A stretch of 64,000 nt of DNA from Tetracentron sinense. Taxonomy: Eukaryota > Streptophyta > Magnoliopsida > Trochodendrales > Trochodendraceae. The translations under genes were made by a program, and so were the position numbers. The stretch lies in the NCBI GenBank assembly GCA_015143295.1, contig CM026568.1, positions 32,496,441 to 32,560,440 on the forward strand, written 5' to 3'. Positions 12,701 to 23,700 of the stretch are shown in pieces (position 1 is the first letter of the stretch; every line of letters begins with the position of its first letter). The notes beneath the pieces were generated by a model, which was given only the letters and a program-made list of their open reading frames with translations, was not told where the DNA came from and made no database searches.

Positions 12701-13456
12701 ACCTCAGGGGGTGTAAATGTATTTTCCCCTAAAAATACTTTTTAAAAAAAAACTTCTTATCATTCCGCTCAAGAGTAGTGTTAAAAATAATTCTTTTAAT
12801 AACTCTCACAGGTGGCCCTTTAAGTTCTTTATTTATAGAACTGATTGGCAATTAATACAAGAAACTTTCATACTGATAAGCTCAAACCTGGAAGATAAGG
12901 AGACAAGAATTGAAGATGGCTTTACGTTAGGAATAACGACTCAACGAGATGGTTCCATTAAGTGCTCATTTTGAAGCGGATAGGGTAACAAGAATGGAAA
13001 TCGAGCACTTAAATAGCATTACAGTTTGAAGCCAAGGAAAATTCCTAATATTCATATCGAGATTAACAGAACAGGATATACCTTCGATGTATCATTCAAG
13101 TTTTGAGCTTGAGTTGAGCTGCTTCTATTACTCTTCAGAGAAGACCAAGCATGCAATAGTGTTTGAGTTGAAAGGCCTGATTTTTTGTCTTCAATGTACG
13201 TCAGATTAATGGAAGGAAAAAGACTGGACGGGAAGTTCAGCTTCCAAATTCAGACACAAGAAGATAAATTTATTGTCCTTCTTGATAAAAGCAGCATAAA
13301 ATTAAAAAAGTAGCAGAACCATATACATTGACATAAAAAGAAATGATGAGAAGAGTTTGCGACTTTGTGTACCTTGGTTAATGAAAGCGTTGGAAAGGAT
13401 ACTCCTATCAAGAATCCGAACACGACTCCAACAAAAGTTGTTATAATAAGCCTCAT
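3800..13456 (-). CDS. DUF707 family protein (lysine-ketoglutarate reductase trans-splicing-related-like)
   Basis: Thirteen coding exons, 388 aa. Exons from the start: 13456-13373, 13240-13082, 7658-7554, 6831-6748, 6669-6554, 6428-6327, 6236-6123, 4760-4704, 4604-4538, 4431-4378, 4253-4179, 4102-4067, 3913-3800. All introns are GT-AG, the phases agree and the sum is 1167 nt. Residues 3-22 form one hydrophobic segment (FVGVVFGFLIGVSF), suggesting a type II endomembrane protein. The DUF707 (PF05212) region follows: LPPGIIASESDFYLRRLWG, TFTVGYDQRNNIDAAVKK, YDYIFIWDEDLGVEHF, HGLEISQP, FVEIMATVFSRDAWRCVW, NDLVHGWGLDFALRKC. The WDED motif resembles the DxD metal site of GT-A glycosyltransferases, so an enzymatic role is an inference; family function is not established. 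The start is the first ATG in frame; the open frame upstream has no ATG. Intron 2 is 5.4 kb and holds several transposons. Confidence 0.93.
4804..6050. mobile_element. 1.25 kb TIR element inside a DUF707 intron
   Basis: The terminal inverted repeats are about 36 bp. The left end is GGGTGGTCTTATGTGCACAC and the right end, reversed, is GAGTGGTGTTATGGGCACAC; both continue into CAATATTTGATGACTA. A perfect 8-bp target duplication TTAACTTA flanks it (4796-4803 and 6051-6058). It is non-autonomous, with no transposase. The interior is AT-rich and holds three rounded copies of the recurring 'gtgaatcttaacca' module at about 5140-5440. The 8-bp duplication points to hAT, although the termini are not classic hAT. 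It lies wholly within the intron between exons 6236-6123 and 4760-4704. Confidence 0.85.
6707..6724. repeat. GA microsatellite in a DUF707 intron
   Basis: A short (GA)n run, followed by a G run, lies in the intron between exons 6831-6748 and 6669-6554. Confidence 0.8.
8713..8998. mobile_element. MITE of the 'CATAGT...ACTATG' family (copy 1)
   Basis: The left end is catagtaaaaataa; the right end is ccccgaccttttgactatag. The interior is AT-rich with short inverted segments (aattattcccgaa type). It matches the better preserved copies at 37754-38116 and about 41840-42100 in its right-hand ccgaacccygacttNgtNactat end. No clear target duplication was found for this copy. Confidence 0.5.
9740..10715 (+). 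mobile_element. LTR-retrotransposon remnant, probably a Copia solo LTR
   Basis: The sequence runs from about ttaggatggttagtgacc to a terminal stretch reading 'attcatccccctctaggtc'. That stretch is typical of the 3' end of large plant Copia LTRs. Inside are 'gagtctcatagtggattg' and 'gggtttccacgt', also common in such LTRs. No internal coding region is adjacent on either side, so a solo LTR is the simplest reading. The limits are approximate. Confidence 0.45.
10716..11823. other. Unassigned intron sequence
   Basis: This is part of the 5.4 kb DUF707 intron 2. Weak open frames (for example 11555-11815 +, 10941-10717 -) have AT-rich codon content and no recognisable domain. I see nothing further that I can support. 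Confidence 0.4.
11824..12730. mobile_element. 907 bp foldback element inside DUF707 intron 2
   Basis: The two arms (about 11824-12110 and 12440-12730) are near-perfect inverted copies, about 290 bp each. The outer ends read aggagaaaatacatttacac on the left, and aggggaaaatacatttacac on the reversed right. Flanks share AAAAAT on both sides, or TAAAAATA with one indel, so a 6-9 bp target duplication is likely. There is no coding potential. The loop holds a 37-bp tandem array. The arms contain the recurring 'ggttaagattcaccca' module. Long arms and tandem repeats fit a foldback or Mutator-like non-autonomous element. Confidence 0.85.
12195..12362 (+). repeat. 37-bp tandem array in the foldback loop
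   Basis: Four full copies and one partial copy of a 37-bp unit containing 'cctgaggtggccac' and 'aaaccggttaggg' lie at 12195-12231, 12232-12268, 12269-12305, 12306-12342 and 12343-12362. Copies 2 and 3 are almost identical. Confidence 0.9.
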
Positions 13457-13977
13457 ATTCTCATTTGGTTTTCTTATAATCCCACTGCAGCACATAATGG
13501 GTCAATGTTACACAAAATGAAGTTTTTTCACGTTTAAGAGACTGTTGGAACTCCACTCCCCAATGCTAACCACTAACTGATGCTACTAACCGTATGTAAA
13601 TGATATCCCCACAAAAAAGAAGGGATTGTTAACCTCATTTCATGGTGCAGGTTGTATTATTATTTAGAAGGGTTCTTGTTAGGTCTATAATACTCTTTGA
13701 TTGTATTTTCTTTTTTGACATTTGTGTTCATGTTTTGTGAACCTAATCAACCTATTTGCTTGTCTTTAGCTTATTTTCTAATGAAATTGCTTTTACCGTT
13801 CAAAAAATAAAAGTTGTTTCACTGTTAATGAAAATATTAAGACATTGGGAAAATATCTAATAATAGAAAGAAAATAAGAGATCTTTCTTATAAAGGAAGT
13901 AGTTGGAAAATTTGAAACCTGCATCCAAGGGTTCCCATTTTAGTCACAATCTTCCAACTGAGAGCTGCTCCACATAC

Positions 13978-14043
13978 CTCAACAAGTTTGGAATTTCCAA
14001 TGCTTCAGAAAAGTAAGAGACACTAGTGGCACGATGACTGGAC
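13978..14043 (-). other. Probable 5' untranslated exon of the DUF707 gene
   Basis: The minus strand has a good acceptor (GGTTGCTTCAG) before 14043 and a strong donor (GTTGAG/GTATGT) after 13978. Joined to the next exon, which begins at 13484 after CTGCAG, the frame is open but lacks an ATG. Translation would therefore start at 13456. Inferred from splice signals only. Confidence 0.45.
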
Positions 14044-15532
14044 CTGAAGCAACCGAACTTTGTGTAAACAAAGTTGTTGATTAAAGAATGCCACATTTCA
14101 GTCCAAATGGCAATTGTATTCAACTGTACAGAAAATATGCATATAGCCAACAGGAGAATAATAATGCGTCTTGAACTATAAAAGTTAATACATAATCGAT
14201 AAACATGTAGACTCAGAGATAAAAAATATTGTGATTTTTAGTGTGACAAGCACAAACCAAATAGAGCTAAGATAAGATGCCCTTAGAAGAATTGGATGTG
14301 AATACAGGATTATGATCAAAGCTCATAAGATTAACAACACCTGGGGACAGTACTATATAGATCCTATATTGTTCCTTTCCCCAGATGAGGTTCACAATTG
14401 ATGAGGTCACACATTCATGCACGACAATCTCACTCTCTCTCTCAGATAAGAAAGTCTCAAATTGCTCCCTCCCCTCCCTTGAAATTTCTTCAACCTACCC
14501 CTTAAAAGCTAATGGTTCAAATTCAATAGACTCTGCACTCAAACCAAACAACCCCTCGCACTCCATATTTTGAAGTCTTGGAAACAAGAGTAGAAAGGGA
14601 GCCTTAGAAATTAGATATTGGAAGTTGTAAATTGGGAATGGGAGTCTTAGCCTTGAAAACGTGGTTTGTTAATATATAAAGTTGTATTTTGGCAAATATA
14701 CAGGCCACCATGTGTGTTTAAGAGGGAAGAATACAACTACATAAATTTTGTAACAATTCTTCTCTGGAGGCAATGAAAATCATACTTCTTAGGTGTTGAT
14801 CCCCCTCTCCCTCTAACGAGATCTTCTCTCTTCCCCTATAGCGAGTAGACTTGTTACACCATATAATCAACTCTGTAAGCAAGTAACCATGTGATCCACC
14901 CTCCATGCCCTCCTAATAGTAACTATAAGCAAGCAACCATGTTCACCCTTTGACAGAATACCTTCAAATAGCAATGCAAACCAAAGCACCGCCATTGCAC
15001 CCCTCTACAAGTAACTCGGTTAGCAAATAACCATGTGCTCTCTTTGACAAATGCATTCTTTTGATTTTAGAACACAAAACCCAGTGCCCAGTACCCCAAT
15101 TAAATTAAATAACTGTGCATTGCTTACAATCACTATACTGGGTAGAACGTCCAAAAACACATTAGCTAAAGTCAATTTGAGGTTGAAAGCTACGACAGAA
15201 ACAGGGGCTTGCCTCATAATTCGAATAGCCCTCGTGATTATTCATATAAATTAACTTCTAACATTAAGTCATTATTACGTACATAAATATAGAAAACCAT
15301 AAGATTTTAAATATCCCAACAAAAAATATAGAGATAGAAAGAGAGACTCGTCATAATGACCTGAAACATCAGAACAACAATTCATAAAAGATCTCCTTGT
15401 GAAACTCTAAAATGGACAAAACTACTGAGAAAAGTAAAGCCACCAAGAACATGCAAAACAATACAAAATAGAAGAGAGAGGGAGAGAGAGAGAACGAAAT
15501 CTCGCGCGAAAACCTAAAATGAGCGAGATCAC

Positions 15533-15650
15533 CTGAAGGAAAACGATTCTGTAAATCAGGAGAAACAGCAGTTCGAGTCACAGGAAAATCTGAGCAAAGC
15601 TCCAACCTTTCCAACTTCGCTAAAGCTTTGGAATTTACAAAACTGGATAG
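15533..15650 (-). other. Probable first non-coding exon and promoter-proximal region of the DUF707 gene
   Basis: A donor-like CTTCAG/GTGATC at 15533 ends a GC-richer stretch. It is followed downstream on the minus strand by an intron-like segment with a GA-rich run (about 15474-15493 on +). No ATG opens here. Placement as exon 1 is an inference from position and donor. Confidence 0.35.
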
Positions 15651-15756
15651 TGTGAGTGTCCTCTTTTCAATTGCCTACAGTAACACCTTGTGGTGTTGTT
15701 GTGTTAAACCCCAAAAAAAACGGTGGAATTTCCGGAGAAAGGAATGTCTGATTTTA

Positions 15757-15855
15757 GCGTGAACTTCGCAATAAGATGCTGTGATTTGAGAGTCCACAGA
15801 AAGAATCAGCGTGAACTTCGCAATAAGATCCTGCGATTTGAGAGTCGCATAAAGA
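15757..15855. repeat. 52-bp tandem duplication upstream of the DUF707 gene
   Basis: 'gcgtgaacttcgcaataaga' at 15757 is repeated at 15809, followed in both copies by 'tttgagagtc'. The period is 52 bp. It lies just upstream of the presumed transcription start. Confidence 0.85.
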
Positions 15856-15859
15856 GGGC

Positions 15860-16336
15860 CTGGAATTCCTTTTTCCTAATTTTTTTTCAAACTCTATTAT
15901 AAAATTTAACTTTAATGATATTCTATCTAGAATAAATTGCATGATGCCTCAAAAGAATGATCAAACAAAATATAGGTGACTTATGGAATACGGGTACTAT
16001 CTAACCATACTCCTCTTTATATCAAAAAAAAATTAAACAAAACTGAAACATATTCCTTGTCTTGGGATGCCTAAACGACATTGCTTATTAAAGTATGTGA
16101 AGAAAATTAACGAGAGAATATTTATTAGTCAAGATCCTTGAGCGAAGACGATGGGAAGAATAAAGGTTGAAAATAAGAATATGATTATCTATTTTAAAAT
16201 ATAAATGTGAAAATTTTAAATAATAAATTTAGTCATCAAATGTCACGATGCACTAAACACCACCATTTTGTGGATCGGAGACATTATCCGGGTTTGAAAA
16301 GGGGTGGACCAATACCAAAAAAGAAATGGACACCCC
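15860..16336. other. Unassigned intergenic DNA
   Basis: AT-rich, with short poly-T and poly-A runs. No gene or defined element was recognised. Confidence 0.4.
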
Positions 16337-16505
16337 CCTTTTTTTTTTTTTTTGGTAAACGGAGGTATTCTAGGCAGACTTAGATTAGTCTCACGTGACT
16401 TAAACCACCAACTCATACATCCTATATTAAAAGAACCCAAATTCAATATGGAGACCTCCAGGTTTACGATTCGTCGTTCGACCACTAGGCTACACATGAG
16501 GGTTC
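16337..16505 (-). mobile_element. tRNA-derived SINE
   Basis: On the minus strand it begins gaaccctcatgtgtagccta; 'tagcctagtgg' matches a Pol III box A. 'aacctggaggtctcc' lies at the box B position. It ends in a long poly-A (poly-T at 16340-16354 on +). Its head matches the plus-strand copy at 19882. The target duplication is not clear. Confidence 0.65.
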
Positions 16506-16982
16506 TAAATGAATGGTCTTTTTTCTTTTAAAAAAAAAAATTAGTGACACAAGTTATGTACTTTCCTCTTTTTTTTTTTTTTTTTTGTGAAAAGGGTACC
16601 AAGTAACGCACACTCTAAGCACACACACAGTAAGACCTAAGTTCTATGTACCACTAAGGTGCAATAAGAGTAAACCCACACACTCACTCCAAAAGGGCCC
16701 GATTAATGGAGAAGTTGTGGACCTTTATATACCCCATGCGAAGTCGAGACTCAGCCGATATGGGACTAAAGAAGGGATCGATTGACCCAGCTACAAATGA
16801 GGAATTTTTTTTTTTTTTGGGTTGGATGGTATGTAAGCTGGCCTGTCTTGTCCGATACACGATAAGGGAAACTCTTACAATTCATTCGGAATTTCCATCT
16901 CTACTCGAATCCAAGAAAACCCTCAAACAAGGAGCACACATCCACCATCCTCATTAGAGAAACGGGTATGACACGGTCACTT
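16506..16982. other. Intergenic repeat-like sequence
   Basis: Poly-T tracts at about 16568-16586 and 16806-16818 border stretches such as 'ccgatatgggactaaag', a type common in plant retroelement leaders. No class can be assigned. Confidence 0.3.
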
Positions 16983-17081
16983 GGGCCCCGTTTGGCATTC
17001 ACTCCCAGGAACAATTCTCTAATTCCTTGGGATATTTCCAGGAAATAGAGAACTGTTCCTTGAGTGATGCAAACGGGCCCT
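16983..17081. mobile_element. Short Tourist/Harbinger-type MITE
   Basis: The ends are inverted: GGCCCCGTTTGGCATTCACT on the left and GGGCCCGTTTGCATCACTCA on the reversed right. The whole element folds into a hairpin of about 100 bp. The GGGCCCGTTTG terminus is typical of PIF/Harbinger MITEs. A TTG on both sides may be the 3-bp target duplication. Confidence 0.65.
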
Positions 17082-17183
17082 TGGTTGATCAAATTGAATT
17101 CACTTTTTCCACATTCATTGTTTTAGTTAAAATGGTAACCATTATCAGTGAGCCATTAATTAATAATTAGTCCTACTTCAGAC

Positions 17184-17554
17184 CATGATTCATCAAGGAG
17201 TTTTTTTTTTATCGGCAAAGAAGCTTTATAGAAAAGGAAAAGAGGTACAAAAGGAGAAAAGGGAAAACAAAGACAGTGGGAAAGTTTACAAGCCCGTAAA
17301 CTCAACCAAGATGAACTGCCCCCCAAAACAAAGGAAATCAGCCCAACACCCTACTCAACTCTGCCACATCAAAATGCAAGCCCGCCCACTCCAACACTGC
17401 CATACGGATCCGCCCACATAGACGCTCGGCTGAAGAAGAGGAATCCTCAAAAACCCTAAGATTCCTCTCCTTCCAAACCGACCAAAAAACCGCCCCTGGA
17501 ATGACTACCCAGATCGCCTCCCTGGCTCCATCCCCCATGGTTCATCAAGGAGTT
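17184..17554 (-). mobile_element. 5'-truncated L1-type LINE with 19-bp target duplication
   Basis: The insert is 17203-17535, minus strand. It encodes the zf-RVT-like C-terminal end of a plant LINE reverse transcriptase (AIWVVIPGAVFWSVWKERNL, 17538-17338). It ends with ttgccgat and a poly-A (poly-T at 17203-17210). Direct repeats of 19 bp flank it: catgattcatcaaggagtt at 17184-17202 and catggttcatcaaggagtt at 17536-17554, differing at one base. Long duplications and a poly-A tail are the signature of target-primed reverse transcription. Confidence 0.92.
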
Positions 17555-17975
17555 AAAATGCCTTTCCAGTAGATCGATAGTCTAAATCCATCAGGATACA
17601 CATCAATTCATTGATTGCATTGAAGATGTTGAACAGAGTTGTCAATGTATATACGGGGAGCCAAATCACCTGTGTTCTTCCCTATGGTCGACTATTTGAA
17701 GGCCATGATCTCTTGTATGATTGACTGTTTACAGCTGTTAATTTCCTACACATGATTTGATCATCACCTTTAAACATTCATGGCCACAGGGAAGAACCCA
17801 AGGAAGCACATAGACGATTTGCTTACATGTATACGTTCCTATATGAGACACATATATAGTAGCCTTTATATACTTGTCAAGAGTGGTCCAGTGTAAGTGG
17901 TCACCGGACATTGAGCTTCTTGGCCATGGTCACTAGAACCTCTGGACTAAAAAGAAAAAGCAATTGATTTAGGCC

Positions 17976-18162
17976 CACGATGAAAAACCTCAAATCCAAT
18001 CACTACAAAACTTTCATTCCTTGACAGCTTACATAAATGACTAGAATTTCTTTTTCAATTGGAAGTTCCATGATGAAAAATCTCAAATCCAATCACTACA
18101 AAACTTTCATCCCTTGACAGTTGCATAAATGACTAGAATTTCTTTTTCAATTGGAAGTTGTG
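17976..18162. repeat. 92-bp tandem duplication
   Basis: Two adjacent copies begin gatgaaaaacctcaaatcca and gatgaaaaatctcaaatcca (the latter at about 18071). Both continue through 'ttcaattggaagtt'. Confidence 0.9.
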
Positions 18163-18302
18163 CATATTGCGGTTGTTTCATGTCAAGTAAACGTTGTAGA
18201 AGCATGGATTTGCCAATCGATAGGCCTAACATTCATGGTGTCAATGGACCCAAACATAATCCAGAGTTTTTCCTTGAGTTATTTACTTAAAAAACCTTGC
18301 AA

Positions 18303-18620
18303 GGTATTCTAGGTTTCGTAAATGTATATTAAGATATCATGCTTCGATAATAACTCTTCTGCTTCGATTTGATGTACTTTTCGAAGTAGAATATTTTATA
18401 AATATGTATTATTCTAGGCTTCGTAAACGCATTTTAAGAAATCCTACTTCGTCAATATTCATATGCTTCTTGCATGTACCTTTCGAAGCAAATTATTCAA
18501 ATGAAATCATTCTTCAAAGCTATATGAATATAAAGTATTCTAGGATTCAAAATTATATTCTAAGATATACTGCTTTGATAATAATTCACTTGCTTCGTTT
18601 TTTGCGGGTTTGAAGGTAGT
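18303..18620. repeat. Three imperfect ~110-bp tandem repeats
   Basis: Units begin 'tattctaggtttcgtaaatg', 'tattctaggcttcgtaaacg' and 'tattctaggattcaaaatta'. Each carries 'aagatatcatgcttcgataa'-like and 'gtacttttcgaag'-like blocks. A minisatellite-like remnant of unknown origin. Confidence 0.75.
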
Positions 18621-19874
18621 TTTGTCTCTTTAATTACTCAAACCAGTAGGGAACTCCAATTTTAAAATTTGATGTATTTTTTATATACAGTAAAATAGAT
18701 CTTTTGCAAGTTTTTTATTTTATTTTATTAAATAACCTCTTTTTCTTAGGGGTGGGAAGAAAGAATAGTCTCATACAAGTATTGCTATTATAATATAGTT
18801 GGGCAAAGGAATAATATCATAAGCTAATAAAGGCGCCTTTACTTGATGCTTTTGGGGTTTGGAGACAGCATCTTACCCCCGCTCCACATTCCCATCTTTT
18901 TCTCTTTGCTTTTGCCTCTCTCTTTTAGCAAGCATCATTGAAGTCACAAGCCGATATTGTGGGCTTTACATAAAATCAAGATATGTGGGGGTGAAAAACA
19001 CACATATCATGATACCCCCCCCACCCCCCACTACACACATCATGATATAATATATGACTTGGGATCTTCTCCAGTTCATGATATAATATATGAATTAGGA
19101 TCTTTTCTGTTGGTGCTGACAAGGAGACCACCAGCACCAATATGAAGGTGTCACATGCTCCTTGTGCATGTTTACTAGTGTGTATATGCAAACCAATGCC
19201 TTGGTTAGCGTGCAAAAAAAATGTGTGGCACCTCAAGATTGGATGCTGGTGGTCTCCTCCCTATCATCAATTGGAGATGATCCTGTCATAATATATGGGT
19301 GATTTCATCACCATTTGATCTAGGCCTACCATTGCCATGTGTTTGGACTTTGGACCCACTTCCTATTATTTAATCAATCATAATAGGCTAATGATGATGG
19401 GTGGACTGATTTGCCCACCCTAATTCTACAGCCATGGGTACATAATTTGTCTTAATCTGTTCTTAGTAGTTAGTGTTAACACTCTCTTCCACGCAAATTG
19501 ATCCTAAGACTAATACACCTAGCTTGCTTGCAAGTGCAAGGGGGAATGATTAAGAGCGCCGCTTTATGAGACTTATAAAGCTTGGCACTTTGTCTCGATA
19601 TTTGTTAAGAAATTTGAGCCACTATGTCAAGGTTTCTAACAAAGTAAATTTTATTATCATGAGATTTCAAGTCTAATCATTTTTATGAGAATTGAAATCA
19701 TTCATTTTGCCGCACGCACTTGTACATGAATTGCAACCTAAGAGTTTAAAAGTAATGTGCATTTAGTTCTCAAAAGAAAAGAAAAAAAGGGTTTTGGTCA
19801 GATGACAACAAAACTTGTAGAGTATGGACTTTATAAATTATAAGTCTCAACAAGTAAAGGACTTGAGAGTAATT
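18621..19874. other. Unassigned intergenic DNA
   Basis: It contains a C-rich tract (about 19013-19029) and short repeated 'catgatataatatatga' motifs at about 19040 and 19077. No gene was recognised; the open frames here are short and lack domains. Confidence 0.4.
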
Positions 19875-20207
19875 GATTGGAGCACCCTCGGGGTGTAGCC
19901 TAGTGGCCCAAGGACGAACCGTAAACTAGGAGGTCTCGAGGTCGATACAGTAGACTGGAAAGAGACGTAGCTGGTTAGTTAGGATTGGTTGACTCAGAGT
20001 ATAGATGAAAAGGGTAGACGAATCTGGTTAGAGATTACACTTACACCTTCTCCAAAGGTCTTGAGGGTCCCTTCCGACCTGCAAACTTCAACAAAAGAGA
20101 CGGTTTTTTGCTGGTTAGGCCCACATCAAGTTGTCTCTCTTACCATAAAGATTAGATGGCTTCCAAGGCACGAGGATTTGCGTTCTATAGAGTCAAATTA
20201 GATTGGA
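19875..20207 (+). mobile_element. tRNA-derived SINE
   Basis: The head 'ctcggggtgtagcctagtgg' contains a Pol III box A, and 'aggtctcgaggtcgatacag' is the box B region. The insert is 19882-20200, between 7-bp direct repeats GATTGGA (19875-19881 and 20201-20207). It is the same head as the minus copy at 16337-16505. No long A tail is present. Confidence 0.65.
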
Positions 20208-20504
20208 AACTGATGGTAACTACAATGGGGGAACTGCAATCTTAAAGAGGTCACCCTTCTTATTTACTCACCTTGATTTTCAAGGAAAAATAAAACATAC
20301 AATCTCAGGAGGTAAAGTAACATCTAAACATACAGAGTCACACCTAAGGTTACCGCTAAGGTGCCTTCAAGCTTGAATGCTACTTACTCCTCTCAGTAAC
20401 CTCAATTGAATTTTAAACAAGATCTCATCAACTAATAAGGAACTTACAATAAATCCCAAAAGTTTGTTATTTACAAATCTTGATCACATTTAACAGTGAA
20501 AGAG

Positions 20505-20507
<3 letters not shown>

Positions 20508-20549
<42 letters not shown>
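20508..20549. repeat. Compound A / AT / CA microsatellite
   Basis: Poly-A, then (AT)n, then (AC)n, downstream of the CSK stop codon. Confidence 0.9.
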
Positions 20550-20702
20550 ATCACCTCAAATTGCATACAACGGATAAATTGATGAGGCAATGACTTTGGA
20601 ATGCTACCACCACCTCCTGCTTGAATAGTTTCAAATCGTAGCGCACTCATTTCTCACTATGGTGACCTCTTTCGTGGATATCTCGGATTCTTCTTACACC
20701 TC

Positions 20703-23700
20703 TTAAATGGGGTTAGAAAGATCAGAAGACGACGCTAGAGAAGGCAGCCATAGTTCTACACGGGTTCCACCTGCTCCAAGAGCTGCATCTGGGGTATGGG
20801 GTGATATGACACGGACAACACAGCCATAACTCTCCAGTATCTCCCGAGCAACCGTCAGCCCAGCAACAAAGTTCCATGTCATGTTGTCTTCAATCATATT
20901 GTCTGAGAAGAGATCTGCTCCAAATGGTGTGAGGGAGTGCATCTGTGTCTACAAGCAAATGGACACAAAATTATTTCATACCTGATAAACAAATGGACCA
21001 ATATTTAATTTTTATTTAGACTAATTGAAATAAAACAATTTCATAATTTGATAATACCACCTTTGGTTGACTCTTAGATATATATTATGTTTTGAGTGGA
21101 AATGGAATTACTGCCATTTTTGTACTTCAGCCTGCTTTTAATATGCAAAAGGTCCCTGACTTTTCACAAATAACAACAGCAATTTAATATGCAAAAAAAT
21201 TTCACCATGGCAAAACAAGAATGATTCCTCCTGCATGTGTCATATTATATGTAAAGCCCATGATGTGGTAGGAAGCACTTATCCTGGACCTCATCCGATT
21301 CAAATGGAAAATAATAGCTAGTTGGTTCCTAGCTTTCTTGGGCAATATGCTGTCTGTTTTACTTTCCAAAGAATTAATAGTAAGGAGATCTCTCATTCCC
21401 TGTACCGTGTGCCACATATACAGCAGCACAAGCAGGGGACGGCAATCTTCCTGTCCCAACCATCTTGATGCAAATATCTTTTCATTCTGTCAGCACTTAG
21501 GTTCAAACAGTTTAATATCTGTTTAGTAACTTTAGTTAATGCTTGGAATCACGAAATATACCTAATATGCACAGGTTTCCATCTCTTGATAGAACCAGGG
21601 TTACAGAATTAAGTTTATGTGATCAGTAACATGTGGAATATATGAGTGGTTCCTCAAAACCTCTAATTTAGACCAAGGATTCAACCAGAGCATGCCAAGA
21701 GGATTATTGAAACTATTACCATGTAATGCATATCAGGCCCATCATCATCAATGACAACAAGAGCACCACCAGCTGGTGCACCAGTAGACACAATTTCAAC
21801 CTTGCCACCAACATGTGTACGCAAAAGTGCGCCCTCAATCAAGTTACTCAGAGCCTGGCGCAAAGCAGATTCTTCTACAGCAACTTGTAAAGATCGTGAG
21901 AGTTCACTTAGTTCCACCATGCGTTTCTGCTTACGAGCTAGAGGTATCACAGCGTCGACCAAATCTGACAGTACATCAGACACATTGCACGGTCTGCCTG
22001 ACAAAAACAAAGAGCATAAGCAAAAGGGATTTTTATTTTTTTAACGTTAATAAGGATAATGCATTAATGAGATGGAATATACAAATGCAAGAGTTCACCG
22101 GTAAATGAACTCCAAAGAAGCACAACAAACACAAAGAAGCAGAAAAACCTACCTTCCTTGCCATAATCGGAAATAACAAGCAAAACTACCCGTGATCCAG
22201 AAGACAGCCCACATCTAAGTCCTCAGGGTCAACTCTAATCGAACACCAAAAAATAATATTGCCTCCCTAAAAAGAACAGTTTTCGAACACCCTTCTATTC
22301 CTCTCATTCCAAATGCTCCAACATACAAGTAAAAGGGAATTTTCAGGTCAACAAACAGGCAGATTAAATACTATCCTGCATGCATGTGGGGTCATTAAAA
22401 GTATGAAACTACTTACTTGAGTGGATTTACAAAACACAAGAACATACAGCACCAAGTTCTATTCTTTCAATATAGGTAACCACTTGCTAAACCACCTTAA
22501 GGATAGTTAATCAACAGCATAAGCATACAGATAAATGTGGTACACATATGGGGTATGAGACTGATCATTTTAACCAGTACACCCTAAGAGATATAAAAAC
22601 TTATATCAACTCTATCGACGATTGCTACCATCAAATCTATTGATTCTTTTGGACGATCGGAAAATATGGAGAGAAGTGCAGAGAAAAGTCAACAGGTTGG
22701 ACCTTTAGGATGATCTGATCTATGGTGCCATCGATACCAAGGTAGGACATTCAATGGTGGGTTCCACAACCTGCATGTGTGCCAATTGCCATCACATGTA
22801 CCAGTATGTCATTGACAGAATGTACTCAGGATATACCCCATGTGTCCCTTATTTTTCCTCTGGTTAAAGGCAATGAAAATTAGACAGACCCAATGTAAAT
22901 AACTTAGGATCGTCTGGCTATAACAAGAGACAATCTATGTGGCTGCAATGCTAGCATGCCATGTGTCCCCTAACTGTCCAAACTGAAAGTAACTGATGCA
23001 AGGAAACAGGAGAAACAACCTGAATTTTGGTGAGAATGAATTTAAAGGTAAATGAAAGTTCAAAGCCCCAATAAGAAAGATGAAACATTATCATAAAATT
23101 GCTCAAGAGGGGATCAACAAGATCCTCTTTTTTCTGTGGTATATAGGCCTACAGAAGACACCAATTTGCTACTTAATTTCCCATGAGCAGTTTCTCAAAC
23201 AAATACAAACAATAGATGAGAAGAACCTATGCTTGGACAGAGATGCTAACATTTAAAGCTATGTGTTATTTTTTCTAAGTTAGAACCAAATAAAGAAAAC
23301 TAAGGAAACCCAGTCAAGATGGAATCCTAAGGCTGTTTAGGTTTACGAGAGGGGACACTGTCCTACACTTTGCAGGACACTGTCCTACAATTTGCAAAAT
23401 ATTTGGATGCTGATGTTTGAGGTAGATGGATGCAGCACCAACAAACGGAAGAAATGGTATAATGCTGTGCCTAATTGATGAGACACTCAACCAAACGTAA
23501 GCCTAATTAATAATCAGCTTAGTATACCCAGGTGGGCCTTTTATGGAGGTAATAGAATCCTCCCTACAAGAACTATCAAGATTTTGTGAACACACATACA
23601 CCCAACAAAAACATAAGCCTAATTAATAATCAGCAGAGAATACCCAGGTGGGCCATTTCCGGAGGTAAACAAATCCTCCTTACAAGGAACTATTAAGATT

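Noticed and set aside
11555-12974. Possible organelle-derived coding sequence on both sides of the foldback element
   Set aside because: The AT-rich frames before and after the element looked like plastid coding sequence at first, but no organelle gene could be matched.
13944-14150. 68-codon frame as an N-terminal coding exon of the DUF707 gene
   Set aside because: The frame that joins the next exon has no ATG, and family members are not conserved there; it was kept only as a probable untranslated exon.
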